From positions 1-17,521 of the forward strand of contig JAQUZV010000009.1 of the NCBI GenBank assembly GCA_028691155.1: a stretch of 17,521 nt of DNA, written 5' to 3'. This DNA is from Victivallales bacterium (GTDB lineage: Bacteria; Verrucomicrobiota; Lentisphaeria; Victivallales; SZUA-371). The position numbers and the translations under genes are program-made. The notes below the pieces were generated by a model that was given only the letters and a program-made list of their open reading frames with translations, made no database searches and had not been told where the DNA came from. The stretch's first letter is position 1; the number at the start of each line of letters is the position of its first letter. Below, one piece after another: positions 1 to 7,479 of the stretch.

Positions 1-1
1 C

Positions 2-3000
2 TCGCCGGAGGAAACCGAACAACTCGTCACCCGCCCGCTGGAACGGCTGCTCTGGCAGATCGACGGGGTGGAGCATGTCTACTCGGTCAGCCGGCGCGGC
101 GGCGCCATGGTTACCGTGCGTTTCTACGTGGGGCAGGACCGTGACCGGGCCATGGTCAAAATTCGCGACAAAATCAATGAAAACCTCAATATCGTGCCGG
201 AAGGCGTCACCGACTGGCTGGTCAGTTCGGTGCAGATCGACGACGTTCCGATCGTTACCCTGACCGTCTACTCGCCGCAACGTACGCCCTTCGAATTGCG
301 CCGGCTGGCGGAAGAACTCAAGGCGCGACTGGATTCGTTGCGGGATCTTTCCCGAACCAAAATTTTCGGCGGCTATCAACGCCGGATTATGATCGAACCC
401 AATCTGGAAAGCCTGGCCGCCCGGAAAATCACCATGCCCGAACTGATGGCGGCACTCCAACGCAACAACCGAACCGACACCGTGGGCAGCATCGTCAATC
501 GCGGTCGGGAACTGAGTCTGCGGACCGCCCCGGGACTGGAAAACGTCACCCAGGTGCGACAAACCGTAATTGCGGCCGGCAGCGACAACCGCGTCGTGCG
601 GGTGGAAGACGTGGCCACCGTCCGCGACGGCCCGGCGGAACCGACCGATTACGTCAATATCGGCTTCGGCCCGGCTTCCGGAATAAAGGATCAGGGACCG
701 TATCCGGCGGTAACTCTGGCCTTCAGCAAGAAAAAAGGCACCAACGCCGTCGACGTGGCCAAAAACGTTATCGCCCGCGCCCGCGCATTGCAGCGGGAAA
801 TCTTTCCGGCCGATGTAAAAATGGTGGTGACCCGCGATTACGGCCAAACCGCCGACGACAAAGTCAATGGGTTGATTTCCAGCATGATCTTCGCGATCAT
901 CACCGTGGTACTGCTGATCGCGCTGACCATGGGCCGACGCGAAAGCATCGTGGTCGGACTGGCGGTGCCGGTGAGTTTTGCGCTGGCGCTGTTCGTCAAT
1001 TACATCTTCGGATTCACCATCAACCGGGTCACGCTGTTCGCGCTGATCCTCAGCCTGGGGCTGGTGGTGGACGACCCCATCACCAATGTGGACAACATCC
1101 AGCGCCATATCCGAATGGGTCTGCTGCCGCCGGTGCAAGCCACACTGGAGGCCGTACGCGAAGTGCTGCCGCCGGTCATTATGTCAACCCTGGCCATTAT
1201 CGTTTCCTTTACGCCGATGTTCTTCATTACCGGCATGATGGGGCCGTATATGGGGCCGATGGCCATCAACGTGCCGTTGACGGTGTCGTTCTCCACCTTG
1301 TGCGCGCTGACGTTCGTCCCGTGGTTGTCGCTCAATCTGTTGAAAAAGCGGGCCGGGGAAGCGGCGGGAGGCGGCAACGCCGCCATGGACGTCACTCCGG
1401 TCTGGGTCCGGCGGACCTACGCCTTCCTAATCAGTCCGTTTCTGCGGCGGCGCAATGCCTGGATGCTGCTCGGTTTTGTGGTATTGATGTTGTTCGCCTC
1501 GCTGGCGCTGATGCTGTTCAAAGTACCGCTGAAAATGCTGCCGTTCGACAACCGCAATGAATTGCAGTTGATCCTGAAAATGCCCGAAGGGCCGCCGTTG
1601 GAAACCACCAGCCGGGCCGTAGCCGATTTGGAAAAGGTCCTGCACTCCGTCAATGAGGTGGCCAATTTCGAGTCCTATGTGGGCATCAACGCCCCCATCG
1701 ACTTCAACGGCATGGTACGGCATTACGGCATGCGTACCGCCGCCAACCAGGCGGATATCCGCATCAATCTCGCGGACAAAGCCCAACGCCGCCAGCAAAG
1801 TCACTCCATCGCCCTGCGGCTGCGCGACCAACTTACCGCCGTCATCGCCCCTTATCATGCGGTATTGAATCTGGTGGAATTGCCGCCGGGGCCGCCGGTG
1901 CTGGCAACCATTACCGCCGAAGTCTACGGCCGTCCCGAGGATTCCTATGATTATCTGATCGCCGGGGCGGATGAACTCCGCCAACGCCTCCGCCGTACCG
2001 ATCCGCACCACCTGGCCGAAATCGACACCATGGCGGAGAAGAGTCATCCGGAACAGCTTTTCGTCATCGACCGTGACAAGGCGTCGCTGCACGGCCTTAC
2101 CGCCGCCGACATCACCGCCACACTCCAGACCGCGCTGGCCGGAGCCCGGGTATCCGGAGCCAAGGTGCCGGGAGAACGCGAACCGCTTTATCTCTATGTC
2201 CAGTTGCCGTACCGGGACCGCAACGCCACCGCACGACTCGGTCAGTTGTGGCTGAAAAGCGCCGACGGCAGCATGGTTCAACTGGCGGAACTGGGCCACT
2301 TCGTCACCACGACGGCGGAACAGCCGATCTATCACAAGAATCTCGAACGGATGGTGTTTGTCACGGCGGAGAGCGTCGGCAAAACGCCGGCGGAAATGGT
2401 GCTGAAAACGCAGTTTCAAACCTTGCGCCACCATCCGTTGCCGCCGGGGATCCGGGTGGAATGGGCCGGAGAAGGTGAATGGCAGATTACGTTGCAGGTC
2501 TTCCGCGACCTCGGCATTGCGTTCGGACTGGCGCTGATCGGCATCATGCTGTTGCTGGTCGTCCAGACCGGCCGCATTCTGGTACCGGTAATCATCATGA
2601 CCGCCATTCCGCTGACGCTGATCGGCATCGCTCCGGGTTTCTATCTGCTGAATCTGATTATGGGCCGCCAGGTCGGCGGCTATTCCGACCCGGTATTCTT
2701 CACCGCCACCGGCATGATCGGAATGATCGCCCTCGGCGGCATTGTCATCCGCAACAGCATTGTGCTGATTGAATTCATTCAGGAAGCGGTGGCACGCGGC
2801 AGCAACCTTAGGGAGGCGATTCTGGAAAGCGGCGCCGTGCGGTTCCGACCGATCATGCTGACCGCCATCACCACGTTGATGGGAGCGTGGCCGATCACCC
2901 TCGATCCGATTTTTTCCGGTTTGGCCTGGGCGCTGATTTTCGGCCTCATGGCCAGTACCTTCTTCACTTTGCTGGTAATTCCCGCCGTCTACTGGCTGAC

Positions 3001-3028
3001 CTCGGGACAACATGGAGATTTGAATTGA
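2..3028 (+). CDS. RND efflux transporter permease subunit, 5' partial
   Basis: Inner-membrane proton-driven efflux permease of the AcrB/HAE type. The reading frame is open from base 2, so the gene begins before the window; about 1008 residues are visible and, compared with AcrB-like proteins, only the first few tens of residues (TM1 region) are missing. The GTG at 68 lies inside the conserved first porter domain and is not a real start. Two RND halves are seen, each with a porter region followed by hydrophobic helices (about 880-1340 and 2500-3000). The proton-relay Asp-Asp pair of TM4 is present at 1070-1075 (motif LVVDDPITNVDN). The position of AcrB TM10 Lys is Arg here (2750-2752, motif VIRNSIVLIEF), a substitution also known in other family members. 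The next gene is its membrane fusion protein, one base after the stop. Substrate cannot be told from sequence. Confidence 0.93.
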   Translation, partial: SPEETEQLVTRPLERLLWQIDGVEHVYSVSRRGGAMVTVRFYVGQDRDRAMVKIRDKINENLNIVPEGVTDWLVSSVQIDDVPIVTLTVYSPQRTPFELRRLAEELKARLDSLRDLSRTKIFGGYQRRIMIEPNLESLAARKITMPELMAALQRNNRTDTVGSIVNRGRELSLRTAPGLENVTQVRQTVIAAGSDNRVVRVEDVATVRDGPAEPTDYVNIGFGPASGIKDQGPYPAVTLAFSKKKGTNAVDVAKNVIARARALQREIFPADVKMVVTRDYGQTADDKVNGLISSMIFAIITVVLLIALTMGRRESIVVGLAVPVSFALALFVNYIFGFTINRVTLFALILSLGLVVDDPITNVDNIQRHIRMGLLPPVQATLEAVREVLPPVIMSTLAIIVSFTPMFFITGMMGPYMGPMAINVPLTVSFSTLCALTFVPWLSLNLLKKRAGEAAGGGNAAMDVTPVWVRRTYAFLISPFLRRRNAWMLLGFVVLMLFASLALMLFKVPLKMLPFDNRNELQLILKMPEGPPLETTSRAVADLEKVLHSVNEVANFESYVGINAPIDFNGMVRHYGMRTAANQADIRINLADKAQRRQQSHSIALRLRDQLTAVIAPYHAVLNLVELPPGPPVLATITAEVYGRPEDSYDYLIAGADELRQRLRRTDPHHLAEIDTMAEKSHPEQLFVIDRDKASLHGLTAADITATLQTALAGARVSGAKVPGEREPLYLYVQLPYRDRNATARLGQLWLKSADGSMVQLAELGHFVTTTAEQPIYHKNLERMVFVTAESVGKTPAEMVLKTQFQTLRHHPLPPGIRVEWAGEGEWQITLQVFRDLGIAFGLALIGIMLLLVVQTGRILVPVIIMTAIPLTLIGIAPGFYLLNLIMGRQVGGYSDPVFFTATGMIGMIALGGIVIRNSIVLIEFIQEAVARGSNLREAILESGAVRFRPIMLTAITTLMGAWPITLDPIFSGLAWALIFGLMASTFFTLLVIPAVYWLTSGQHGDLN

Positions 3029-3029
3029 C

Positions 3030-4109
3030 ATGCATAAATTTCTACGTTTTTTCCTGACGCTCGGCGTGATCGCCGCCATTCTGCTGCTGATCCTGTGGCA
3101 GGGCGGCACCTTCGCCCGCAACCGCATCGAACCAGGCGCCGTACCGGCAACCGTACCCCCGGTCAAAGGAACCGAGATCCACCTGACCCCCAGCGCCGTA
3201 CCGGTAATCTACCGGGCGGTGGGAACCGTCCGCAGCCGGGAAGAAATCGAACTGTCGCCCCGCATCGTATCCCGGGTCCGCGAAGTCACCCGACGCAGCG
3301 GCGACACCATCAAGCGCGGCGAAGTGCTGGTCCGGCTGGACGACGCCGACCTGACGGCGGCGCGCGACCGGGCCGCACAAAACCTGGCCGAGGCCAAAGC
3401 GGCGCAGGATCGGGCGGAAAAAAACTACGTCCGCCAGAAGGGACTGTTGGCCAAAAATATCATTCCGCGCAAAGATTTCGAGAATGCGGAAGAGGACTGG
3501 CGGGCCTCGACGGCGCGGGTCAATGCCACCGAACAAAGCCTGAAGGAAGCGGAAACCGCCCTGACCTACGCCACCATCACCAGCCCGATGGACGCGGTGG
3601 TGGCTGAACGCTTCGTCGACCCCGGCGATCTGGCCGGGCAGTCCAATGTGATGCTGAAGCTGTTCGACCCCACCCGGCTGATGCTGTACGTGCCGGTGCG
3701 CGAGGGACTGGTGAAAGCGGTCCGGGTCGGGGATCGGGTTCAATTCACGGTGGCCGCGCTGGGACGTAATTTCGAGGGAGAAATACGGGAAATTGTCCCG
3801 GCGGTGGAAACCGGCAGCCGGACTTTTCTGGTCAAAATGTGTATCCTCGGCGATACCAAAGGGTTGATGCCGGGCATGTTCGGCGTGATCGAGCTGCCGC
3901 TCGGAACCGAACCGGCATATCTGGTGCCGGAAAACGCCATCACCCGGATCGGCCAACTGGAATATCTGACCGGCATAACCGCCGACGGTCGGCAGCATCG
4001 TCTGATGGTGCGCACCGTTCCGGCATCGGAAGCCGGAATGCGGCGAATCGTCTCGGGGGTCGATGCCCCGCTTGCCATCATCGTCCCGCCGGCTCCGATC
4101 CGGAAGTAA
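3030..4109 (+). CDS. RND efflux periplasmic adaptor (membrane fusion protein)
   Basis: Periplasmic adaptor that bridges the RND permease to an outer-membrane channel; 359 aa, normal for the HlyD/AcrA family. Residues 1-27 form one hydrophobic N-terminal segment, with no lipobox cysteine, so it is probably anchored by an uncleaved helix rather than a lipid. The first lipoyl half follows (about 74-106, ending GEVLVRLDDADL), then an alpha-helical hairpin (about 107-176, rich in A/E/K), the second lipoyl half (TITSPMDAVVAERFVDPGD, about 182-200), a beta-barrel domain (about 216-290) and a membrane-proximal end. ATG lies one base after the permease stop TGA (3026-3028), so the two are translated from one mRNA. 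The adaptor follows the permease, whereas the common acrAB order is the reverse. No TolC-like gene is seen downstream, so an unlinked channel must be used. Confidence 0.93.
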   Translation: MHKFLRFFLTLGVIAAILLLILWQGGTFARNRIEPGAVPATVPPVKGTEIHLTPSAVPVIYRAVGTVRSREEIELSPRIVSRVREVTRRSGDTIKRGEVLVRLDDADLTAARDRAAQNLAEAKAAQDRAEKNYVRQKGLLAKNIIPRKDFENAEEDWRASTARVNATEQSLKEAETALTYATITSPMDAVVAERFVDPGDLAGQSNVMLKLFDPTRLMLYVPVREGLVKAVRVGDRVQFTVAALGRNFEGEIREIVPAVETGSRTFLVKMCILGDTKGLMPGMFGVIELPLGTEPAYLVPENAITRIGQLEYLTGITADGRQHRLMVRTVPASEAGMRRIVSGVDAPLAIIVPPAPIRK

Positions 4110-4126
4110 TTCCGTGGTTTCGGCAT

Positions 4127-4154
4127 TTGTAAAATTCGGAAAGATGTTTATCTT
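4127..4154 (+). promoter_or_regulatory. Candidate sigma70 promoter for the glycosyltransferase operon
   Basis: TTGTAA (4127-4132) and TATCTT (4149-4154) are separated by 16 bp in the AT-rich 69-base gap between the adaptor gene and the first glycosyltransferase. Each box matches consensus at 4 of 6 positions, so support is weak. No terminator is visible before it, so read-through from the efflux genes is also possible. Confidence 0.3.
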
Positions 4155-4178
4155 ATATGTTTTGCATTAAAAACATTG

Positions 4179-4931
4179 ATGCATCGGACAAAAATTGTGA
4201 ATCTGGATATCGACGTTTCAAAAATTTGCGTCATCATACCGTGTTATAACGAACAGGAAAGTATTTCCAAAGTACTGGATGACCTGGATCGTTATCTGCA
4301 CGGCGCCACATTTGTGGTGATTAACGACTGTTCACGCGACAATACCATTGCCGTTGCCATGGCCTCGGGCAAAGCCGAAGTCATCAATCTGCCTTCCAAC
4401 CTGGGGATCGGCGGCGCCGTCCAGACCGGACTGAAATACGCGTATCGCAACGGCTTCAAATATGCGCTGAAATTCGACGGCGACGGCCAGCACAAAGCGG
4501 AAGAAATCATCCGGCTGCTGGAGCCGATTGTCCAGAAGAAAGCCGATGTTACCATCGGTTCGCGTTTTCTGGATTGCTCGCACGGGTTCCAGTCCACCGC
4601 CCTCCGTCGCATCGGCATCAAGATTTTCCGGCTGATCAATTCGCTGCTGATCGGACAATGGATCACCGACAACACCTCCGGATTTCGGGCTTACAATTAC
4701 GAGGCATTGAAATTTCTGGCGGACAAATATCCGGCATTCGATTATCCCGAACCGGAAGAGGTGGTGTTGCTGGGGCGCAATCATTTCCGGTTGTGCGAGA
4801 TATCCACACCGATGGCGGCCAGGGCGGGCGGAACCTCCTCGATCAATGCCTACCAGTCGATATATTTCATGTTGAAAGTACTGTTTGCCGTGTTCATGGT
4901 GGCGCTGCGGCCGGCAGTGAGGAGGCGATAG
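4179..4931 (+). CDS. Family 2 glycosyltransferase, polyprenyl-phosphate (DPM1-like) type
   Basis: GT-A fold transferase that probably moves a sugar from a nucleotide donor to a lipid carrier or growing glycan at the inner face of the membrane. From the ATG at 4179 it has 250 aa: PCYNE at 21-25, NDCSRDNT at 49-56 (nucleotide-sugar binding), the DxD motif FDGDGQH at 99-105, IGSRF at 126-130, and the TSGFRAY signature of dolichol-phosphate-mannose-synthase-like enzymes at 166-172. One hydrophobic stretch near the end (about 227-244) may sit on the membrane. A TTG at 4176 directly precedes the ATG and a GTG at 4197 is also possible; none has a clear Shine-Dalgarno, so the start is uncertain. Five bases separate its TAG from the next ATG. 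Pairing with a DUF2304 protein is a known arrangement for this GT2 subgroup. Donor and acceptor are unknown. Confidence 0.88.
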   Translation: MHRTKIVNLDIDVSKICVIIPCYNEQESISKVLDDLDRYLHGATFVVINDCSRDNTIAVAMASGKAEVINLPSNLGIGGAVQTGLKYAYRNGFKYALKFDGDGQHKAEEIIRLLEPIVQKKADVTIGSRFLDCSHGFQSTALRRIGIKIFRLINSLLIGQWITDNTSGFRAYNYEALKFLADKYPAFDYPEPEEVVLLGRNHFRLCEISTPMAARAGGTSSINAYQSIYFMLKVLFAVFMVALRPAVRRR

Positions 4932-4936
4932 GGATC

Positions 4937-5353
4937 ATGTTTACCATCGGATTATCCCGCATTGAACTGATAACGCTGTTCGGCAGCGTGTTGTTTCTCG
5001 GTTTGATTCTGGAATGTGTCCGGCGGCAACGGCTGAAAGAAGCCTATTCGCTGTTGTGGCTGTTCACCGGAATCGCTTTCGTCATTTTATCGACCTGGCA
5101 TGAAAGTCTGAGAATTCTTTCCGATATCCTGGGCATTCAATATGCTCCGGCCACGCTGTTTCTTCTGCTGATGATCGGGATTTTCTGTATTCTGATCCAA
5201 TTTTCGATCGTACTGTCCAAACGGGTCGAACACATCAAGAATCTGAACCAGGAAATTGCGCTGCTCAATCATCGGGTGGAAAAATTGGAAGCACAGCTGC
5301 GGGAGCGTGAACACCATGCCCCCGACAACCACGAACCCCAAGATCATTCATGA
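4937..5353 (+). CDS. DUF2304-like small membrane protein
   Basis: 138-aa protein with three predicted membrane helices (about 8-27, 36-54, 70-92) followed by a charged, heptad-like tail (about 94-123), which looks like a short cytoplasmic coiled coil, and a His/Asp/Pro-rich end. The pattern SLLWLFTGIAF then LGIQYAPATLFLLLMIG matches the DUF2304 family, whose members typically sit next to GT2 glycosyltransferases and are thought to help lipid-linked sugar transfer; the exact role is not established. The ATG at 4937 follows a GGAGG (4921-4925) by 11 bases, and the frame is open upstream only as a shadow of the previous gene. Its TGA (5351-5353) overlaps the ATG of the next gene, so the two are translationally coupled. 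Confidence 0.82.
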   Translation: MFTIGLSRIELITLFGSVLFLGLILECVRRQRLKEAYSLLWLFTGIAFVILSTWHESLRILSDILGIQYAPATLFLLLMIGIFCILIQFSIVLSKRVEHIKNLNQEIALLNHRVEKLEAQLREREHHAPDNHEPQDHS

Positions 5354-6111
5354 AAATTTCGGTGATTACCCCGGTTTACAACGGGGAACGTTTTATCCGG
5401 GACACCATTGCCAGCGTGCTGTCGCAACAGGGTGACTTCGAGTTGGAATACATTATCTGCGACGGCGAATCCACCGATGGGACACTGGCCATTCTCGCCG
5501 AGTACCGTGATCGTTGCACCATCGTATCGCGCCAGGATGGTTCGCCGCAGGTGGCCATCAACAACGGCATGGCCATGGCCACCGGCGATCTGGCTTGTTG
5601 GCTCAATGCCGACGATCAGTTCGAACCCGGCACGCTTCAGGCCGTCGCCGACGCCTTTCGCCGCCGCCCCCAAGCTCAATGGCTATACGGCCGTTGCCGC
5701 ATCGTCGATGAAAACAACCGGGAAATCCGGCGTCCCATCACCTGGTACAAAAACCTGATCGGCTTTTGCTACAGCCGGAATGTGCTGTTGTGCGAAAACT
5801 ATATCAACCAGCCGGCCACCTTCTGGCGACTGGCGTTCTGGCGCCGGACCAGCGATCTCGACCCGCAGTTCAAAGCGGCCTGGGATTATGAACTCTGGAT
5901 GAAGATGAGCCAAATGGCTCCGGCCGTCGCCCTGCACCGCTATCTGGCCCGTTTCCGGCGCCACAGCGGTTCGATCAGCGAAAACCACTTCGTCCGTCAG
6001 TTCGATGAAGAGTTGGCTATCGCCCGCAAATACGGTTCCTGGCTGCACTATGTCATTCACTGCTTCAACGCCAGAAAAATCGTCCTGGCCTACAAGCTGA
6101 TGAAAGGCTGA
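5350..6111 (+). CDS. Family 2 glycosyltransferase (WcaA-like)
   Basis: 253-aa cytoplasmic GT-A glycosyltransferase, likely adding a sugar to a surface polysaccharide or glycolipid. The start MKISVITPVYNGERFI is typical, followed by CDGESTDGT (38-45), the acidic DxD-like motif LNADDQ (85-90, read as NADD), QPATFWR (154-160) and AWDYELWMKM (177-186), where the acidic residues supply the probable catalytic base. It closely resembles single-domain GT2 enzymes of capsule and exopolysaccharide clusters. Its ATG overlaps the preceding stop (ATGA at 5350-5353). It ends the operon: the next genes are tRNAs on the other strand. No transporter, polymerase or sugar-nucleotide gene is near, so the substrate remains open. 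Confidence 0.88.
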   Translation: MKISVITPVYNGERFIRDTIASVLSQQGDFELEYIICDGESTDGTLAILAEYRDRCTIVSRQDGSPQVAINNGMAMATGDLACWLNADDQFEPGTLQAVADAFRRRPQAQWLYGRCRIVDENNREIRRPITWYKNLIGFCYSRNVLLCENYINQPATFWRLAFWRRTSDLDPQFKAAWDYELWMKMSQMAPAVALHRYLARFRRHSGSISENHFVRQFDEELAIARKYGSWLHYVIHCFNARKIVLAYKLMKG

Positions 6112-6220
6112 CCGCTCCAGACAAGGCAACAGCCCCCAACAGCAAAATCATTATCACGTGAATTTTTGGGGGGAGGGACAATCATCCAACCGAATGCATC
6201 GAAAGGAAAAAAGCAAGGAA

Positions 6221-6295
6221 TGGCTCCGGCACTTGGATTCGAACCAAGGACCAAGTGGTTAACAGCCACCTACTCTACCGCTGAGCTATGCCGGA
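6221..6295 (-). tRNA. tRNA-Asn(GTT), copy 1
   Basis: Read on the minus strand, the acceptor stem TCCGGCA pairs with TGCCGGA, followed by discriminator G and an encoded CCA (75 nt in all). The D arm contains AGCTCAGCGGTAGAGT, the anticodon loop is CTGTTAA with anticodon GTT, and the T arm has GGTTCGAATCC. It is identical to the copy 35 bases upstream and is probably transcribed together with it. A T-rich stretch follows the CCA on this strand, but no separate terminator hairpin is seen. Confidence 0.97.
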
Positions 6296-6330
6296 ACATA
6301 TCATAAAATATCGGAAATAATCGAAAAAAA

Positions 6331-6405
6331 TGGCTCCGGCACTTGGATTCGAACCAAGGACCAAGTGGTTAACAGCCACCTACTCTACCGCTGAGCTATG
6401 CCGGA
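6331..6405 (-). tRNA. tRNA-Asn(GTT), copy 2
   Basis: Same 75-nt sequence as the other tRNA-Asn, with encoded CCA and anticodon GTT. It is the first of the pair to be transcribed on the minus strand. Its 5' end at 6405 lies about 25 bases downstream of a perfect -10 box (6430-6435). The identical flank GTT before TCCGG in both copies suggests a recent tandem duplication. Confidence 0.97.
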
Positions 6406-6429
6406 ACATTCCTTTATCGTCAAGGAGCA

Positions 6430-6460
6430 ATTATAATAACATGCTCTGGCGAAAAAGCAA
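6430..6460 (-). promoter_or_regulatory. Candidate promoter of the tRNA-Asn pair
   Basis: On the minus strand a perfect TATAAT (6430-6435) lies 19 bp downstream of TTGCTT (6455-6460). The spacer is slightly long and the -35 box is weak, but position fits: transcription would start near 6423, less than 20 bases before the tRNA 5' end. Confidence 0.5.
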
Positions 6461-6618
6461 TTCATTCCCGACAAAAAAAGCCATTTTTTTCCGGTTTTGC
6501 CTGCTGTCGTCGAATAATGACATTGCCACCCCCCAAAGCATCGTACGGACAATCGCAATCCGCCCCCGTTACAAGCAGTCGCCCCCGGAAAAAAATCACA
6601 AAAAAAACACTACAGTGC

Positions 6619-6646
6619 TTGAAAAAAGGATATTTCCCACTATTTT
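6619..6646 (+). promoter_or_regulatory. Candidate promoter of the tRNA-Gly-Tyr-Tyr set
   Basis: TTGAAA (6619-6624) and TATTTT (6641-6646) are 16 bp apart, upstream of the tRNA-Gly 5' end at 6694. The matches are reasonable but not perfect. A start near 6653 would give a leader of about 40 bases that includes the 6661-6674 hairpin. Confidence 0.4.
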
Positions 6647-6693
6647 TCTTCACTCCGGTTGGATGTTTTCATCCGGGCGGAAATACCGGACAA

Positions 6694-6767
6694 GCGAGTA
6701 TGGCATAACGGTTGTGCTCCAGCCTTCCAAGCTGGTTATAGGGGTTCGACTCCCCTTACTCGCTCCA
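6694..6767 (+). tRNA. tRNA-Gly(TCC)
   Basis: 74-nt cloverleaf: acceptor stem GCGAGTA with TACTCGC, discriminator T, and encoded CCA. The anticodon arm is CCAGC-CTTCCAA-GCTGG, giving anticodon TCC. The T arm has GGGGTTCGACTCCCC. It lies 7 bases before the first tRNA-Tyr, so the three plus-strand tRNAs are probably one precursor. Confidence 0.96.
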
Positions 6768-6774
6768 TTTTAAC

Positions 6775-6859
6775 GGTGGGATTCCCGAGCGGCCAAAGGG
6801 GGCAGACTGTAAATCTGCTGTCACTGACTTCGATGGTTCGAATCCATCTCCCACCACCA
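6775..6859 (+). tRNA. tRNA-Tyr(GTA), copy 1
   Basis: 85-nt class II tRNA: acceptor GGTGGGA with TCCCACC, discriminator A, encoded CCA. The anticodon stem-loop GCAGA-CTGTAAA-TCTGC gives anticodon GTA. A long variable arm (GTCACTGAC region) follows, as expected for bacterial tRNA-Tyr, and the T arm carries GGTTCGAATCC. The sequence is close to the E. coli tRNA-Tyr pattern. Confidence 0.97.
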
Positions 6860-6909
6860 CTTTCCCCAATGGGGTTCCGGAAATTTTTCTATTGCCATGT
6901 ACTGACGCC

Positions 6910-6994
6910 GGTGGGATTCCCGAGCGGCCAAAGGGGGCAGACTGTAAATCTGCTGTCACTGACTTCGATGGTTCGAATCCATCTCCCACCACCA
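6910..6994 (+). tRNA. tRNA-Tyr(GTA), copy 2
   Basis: Identical 85-nt repeat of the first tRNA-Tyr, 50 bases further on, with encoded CCA. The spacer between copies contains a small CCCC-AAT-GGGG hairpin (6865-6875) and a later T run. Copy 2 is followed directly by a T tract (CACTTTTTTCC), which may end the transcript together with the tRNA fold. Confidence 0.97.
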
Positions 6995-7167
6995 CTTTTT
7001 TCCTGGTCCCGCTTTTCTGCCGCCGCTTTTACCGTTGCCGTCAATGAAACCGGATCACCATCGGTGTCCCCGCAGCCATTCGGCGCAAAGTCGACCCGCC
7101 AATACCCCGTGATCGGGAAAAGCCCGGTTCAAGCGGCAATATTCCGGCGATTTATCCGATGACGGAG

Positions 7168-7197
7168 TTGAAAAAGATTCGGTGGAGACACTATATT
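7168..7197 (+). promoter_or_regulatory. Candidate promoter upstream of the PilT-like pair
   Basis: TTGAAA (7168-7173) and TATATT (7192-7197) are 18 bp apart; the -10 box matches consensus at 5 of 6 positions. It is the best promoter-like site I found in this gap, although it lies about 280 bases before the start codon. Confidence 0.4.
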
Positions 7198-7222
7198 GTG
7201 ACGTGGCGACAGCGCGCCGGAA

Positions 7223-7238
7223 CATTGCCGCGGCAATG
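7223..7238. repeat. Perfect 16-nt palindrome
   Basis: CATTGCCGCGGCAATG reads the same on both strands. It sits about 25 bases downstream of the candidate -10 box, a position compatible with a regulator-binding site or the base of an RNA structure. No second copy was noticed in the window. Confidence 0.6.
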
Positions 7239-7347
7239 GCCCTCTACCATGGTTTCAAGCGCCATGACCGGCCGTAATACTGCCGCGAAAGAGAATAATT
7301 GGCCGGGAACGCCGGGAATGGCGTAGTCCCGAAAAAAATGTTGCTCC

Positions 7348-7389
7348 GCCACGGTCGATACCGTGGCAACGCGGGGTTAGTTTTCCCGC
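7348..7389 (+). repeat. Two tandem hairpins in the putative pilus leader
   Basis: The first is GCCACGGT-CGAT-ACCGTGGC (7348-7367), an 8-bp perfect stem with a 4-base loop. The second is GCGGG (7371-7375) with CCCGC (7385-7389) around a 9-base T-rich loop. Neither is followed by a T run outside the stems, so they look like leader structures rather than a classical terminator. Confidence 0.5.
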
Positions 7390-7479
7390 CGCAGGTCGAT
7401 TGCCGACGGGTCAATGCGAACACGGCGGCAGCATGGATACAGATTTTCAATAAAATCCGAAATATGAGGTATGGCGCTT

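Larger units (their letters stand above)
6406..6693. other. Divergent intergenic region between the two tRNA sets
   Basis: This 288-base AT-rich stretch separates minus-strand tRNA-Asn from plus-strand tRNA-Gly. It holds one promoter candidate for each side and a short hairpin GGATG-TTTT-CATCC at 6661-6674 just before tRNA-Gly, likely part of the precursor leader. Poly-A and poly-C runs are present. Frames that cross it run into tRNA sequence and look non-coding. Confidence 0.5.
6995..7479 (+). other. Gene-free, structured region upstream of the PilT-like genes
   Basis: No convincing gene is seen in these 485 bases; short frames here lack ribosome sites and have atypical composition. The stretch contains a promoter candidate (7168-7197), a perfect 16-nt palindrome (7223-7238), and two consecutive hairpins at 7348-7389. 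If transcription starts near 7204, the first pilus gene would have an unusually long 5' leader of roughly 275 bases. It does not match any riboswitch pattern I recognise. Confidence 0.5.

Noticed and set aside
68..70. GTG as start of the RND permease
   Set aside because: Conserved family sequence (SPEETEQLVTRPLE) continues upstream in frame to the window edge, so the GTG is an internal valine.
1427..3166. Long open frame antisense to the RND permease (579 aa)
   Set aside because: It mirrors a confident gene, is His/Gln/Arg-rich without domains, and runs past the permease stop into the adaptor gene. Typical antisense openness in GC-rich DNA.
3042..3998. 318-aa antisense frame over the adaptor gene
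   Set aside because: Shadow of the membrane fusion protein; no start signal or domain.
6330..7162. Plus-strand frames crossing the tRNA genes
   Set aside because: They translate tRNA sequence, including the repeated tRNA-Tyr, which gives an artificial repeated peptide.
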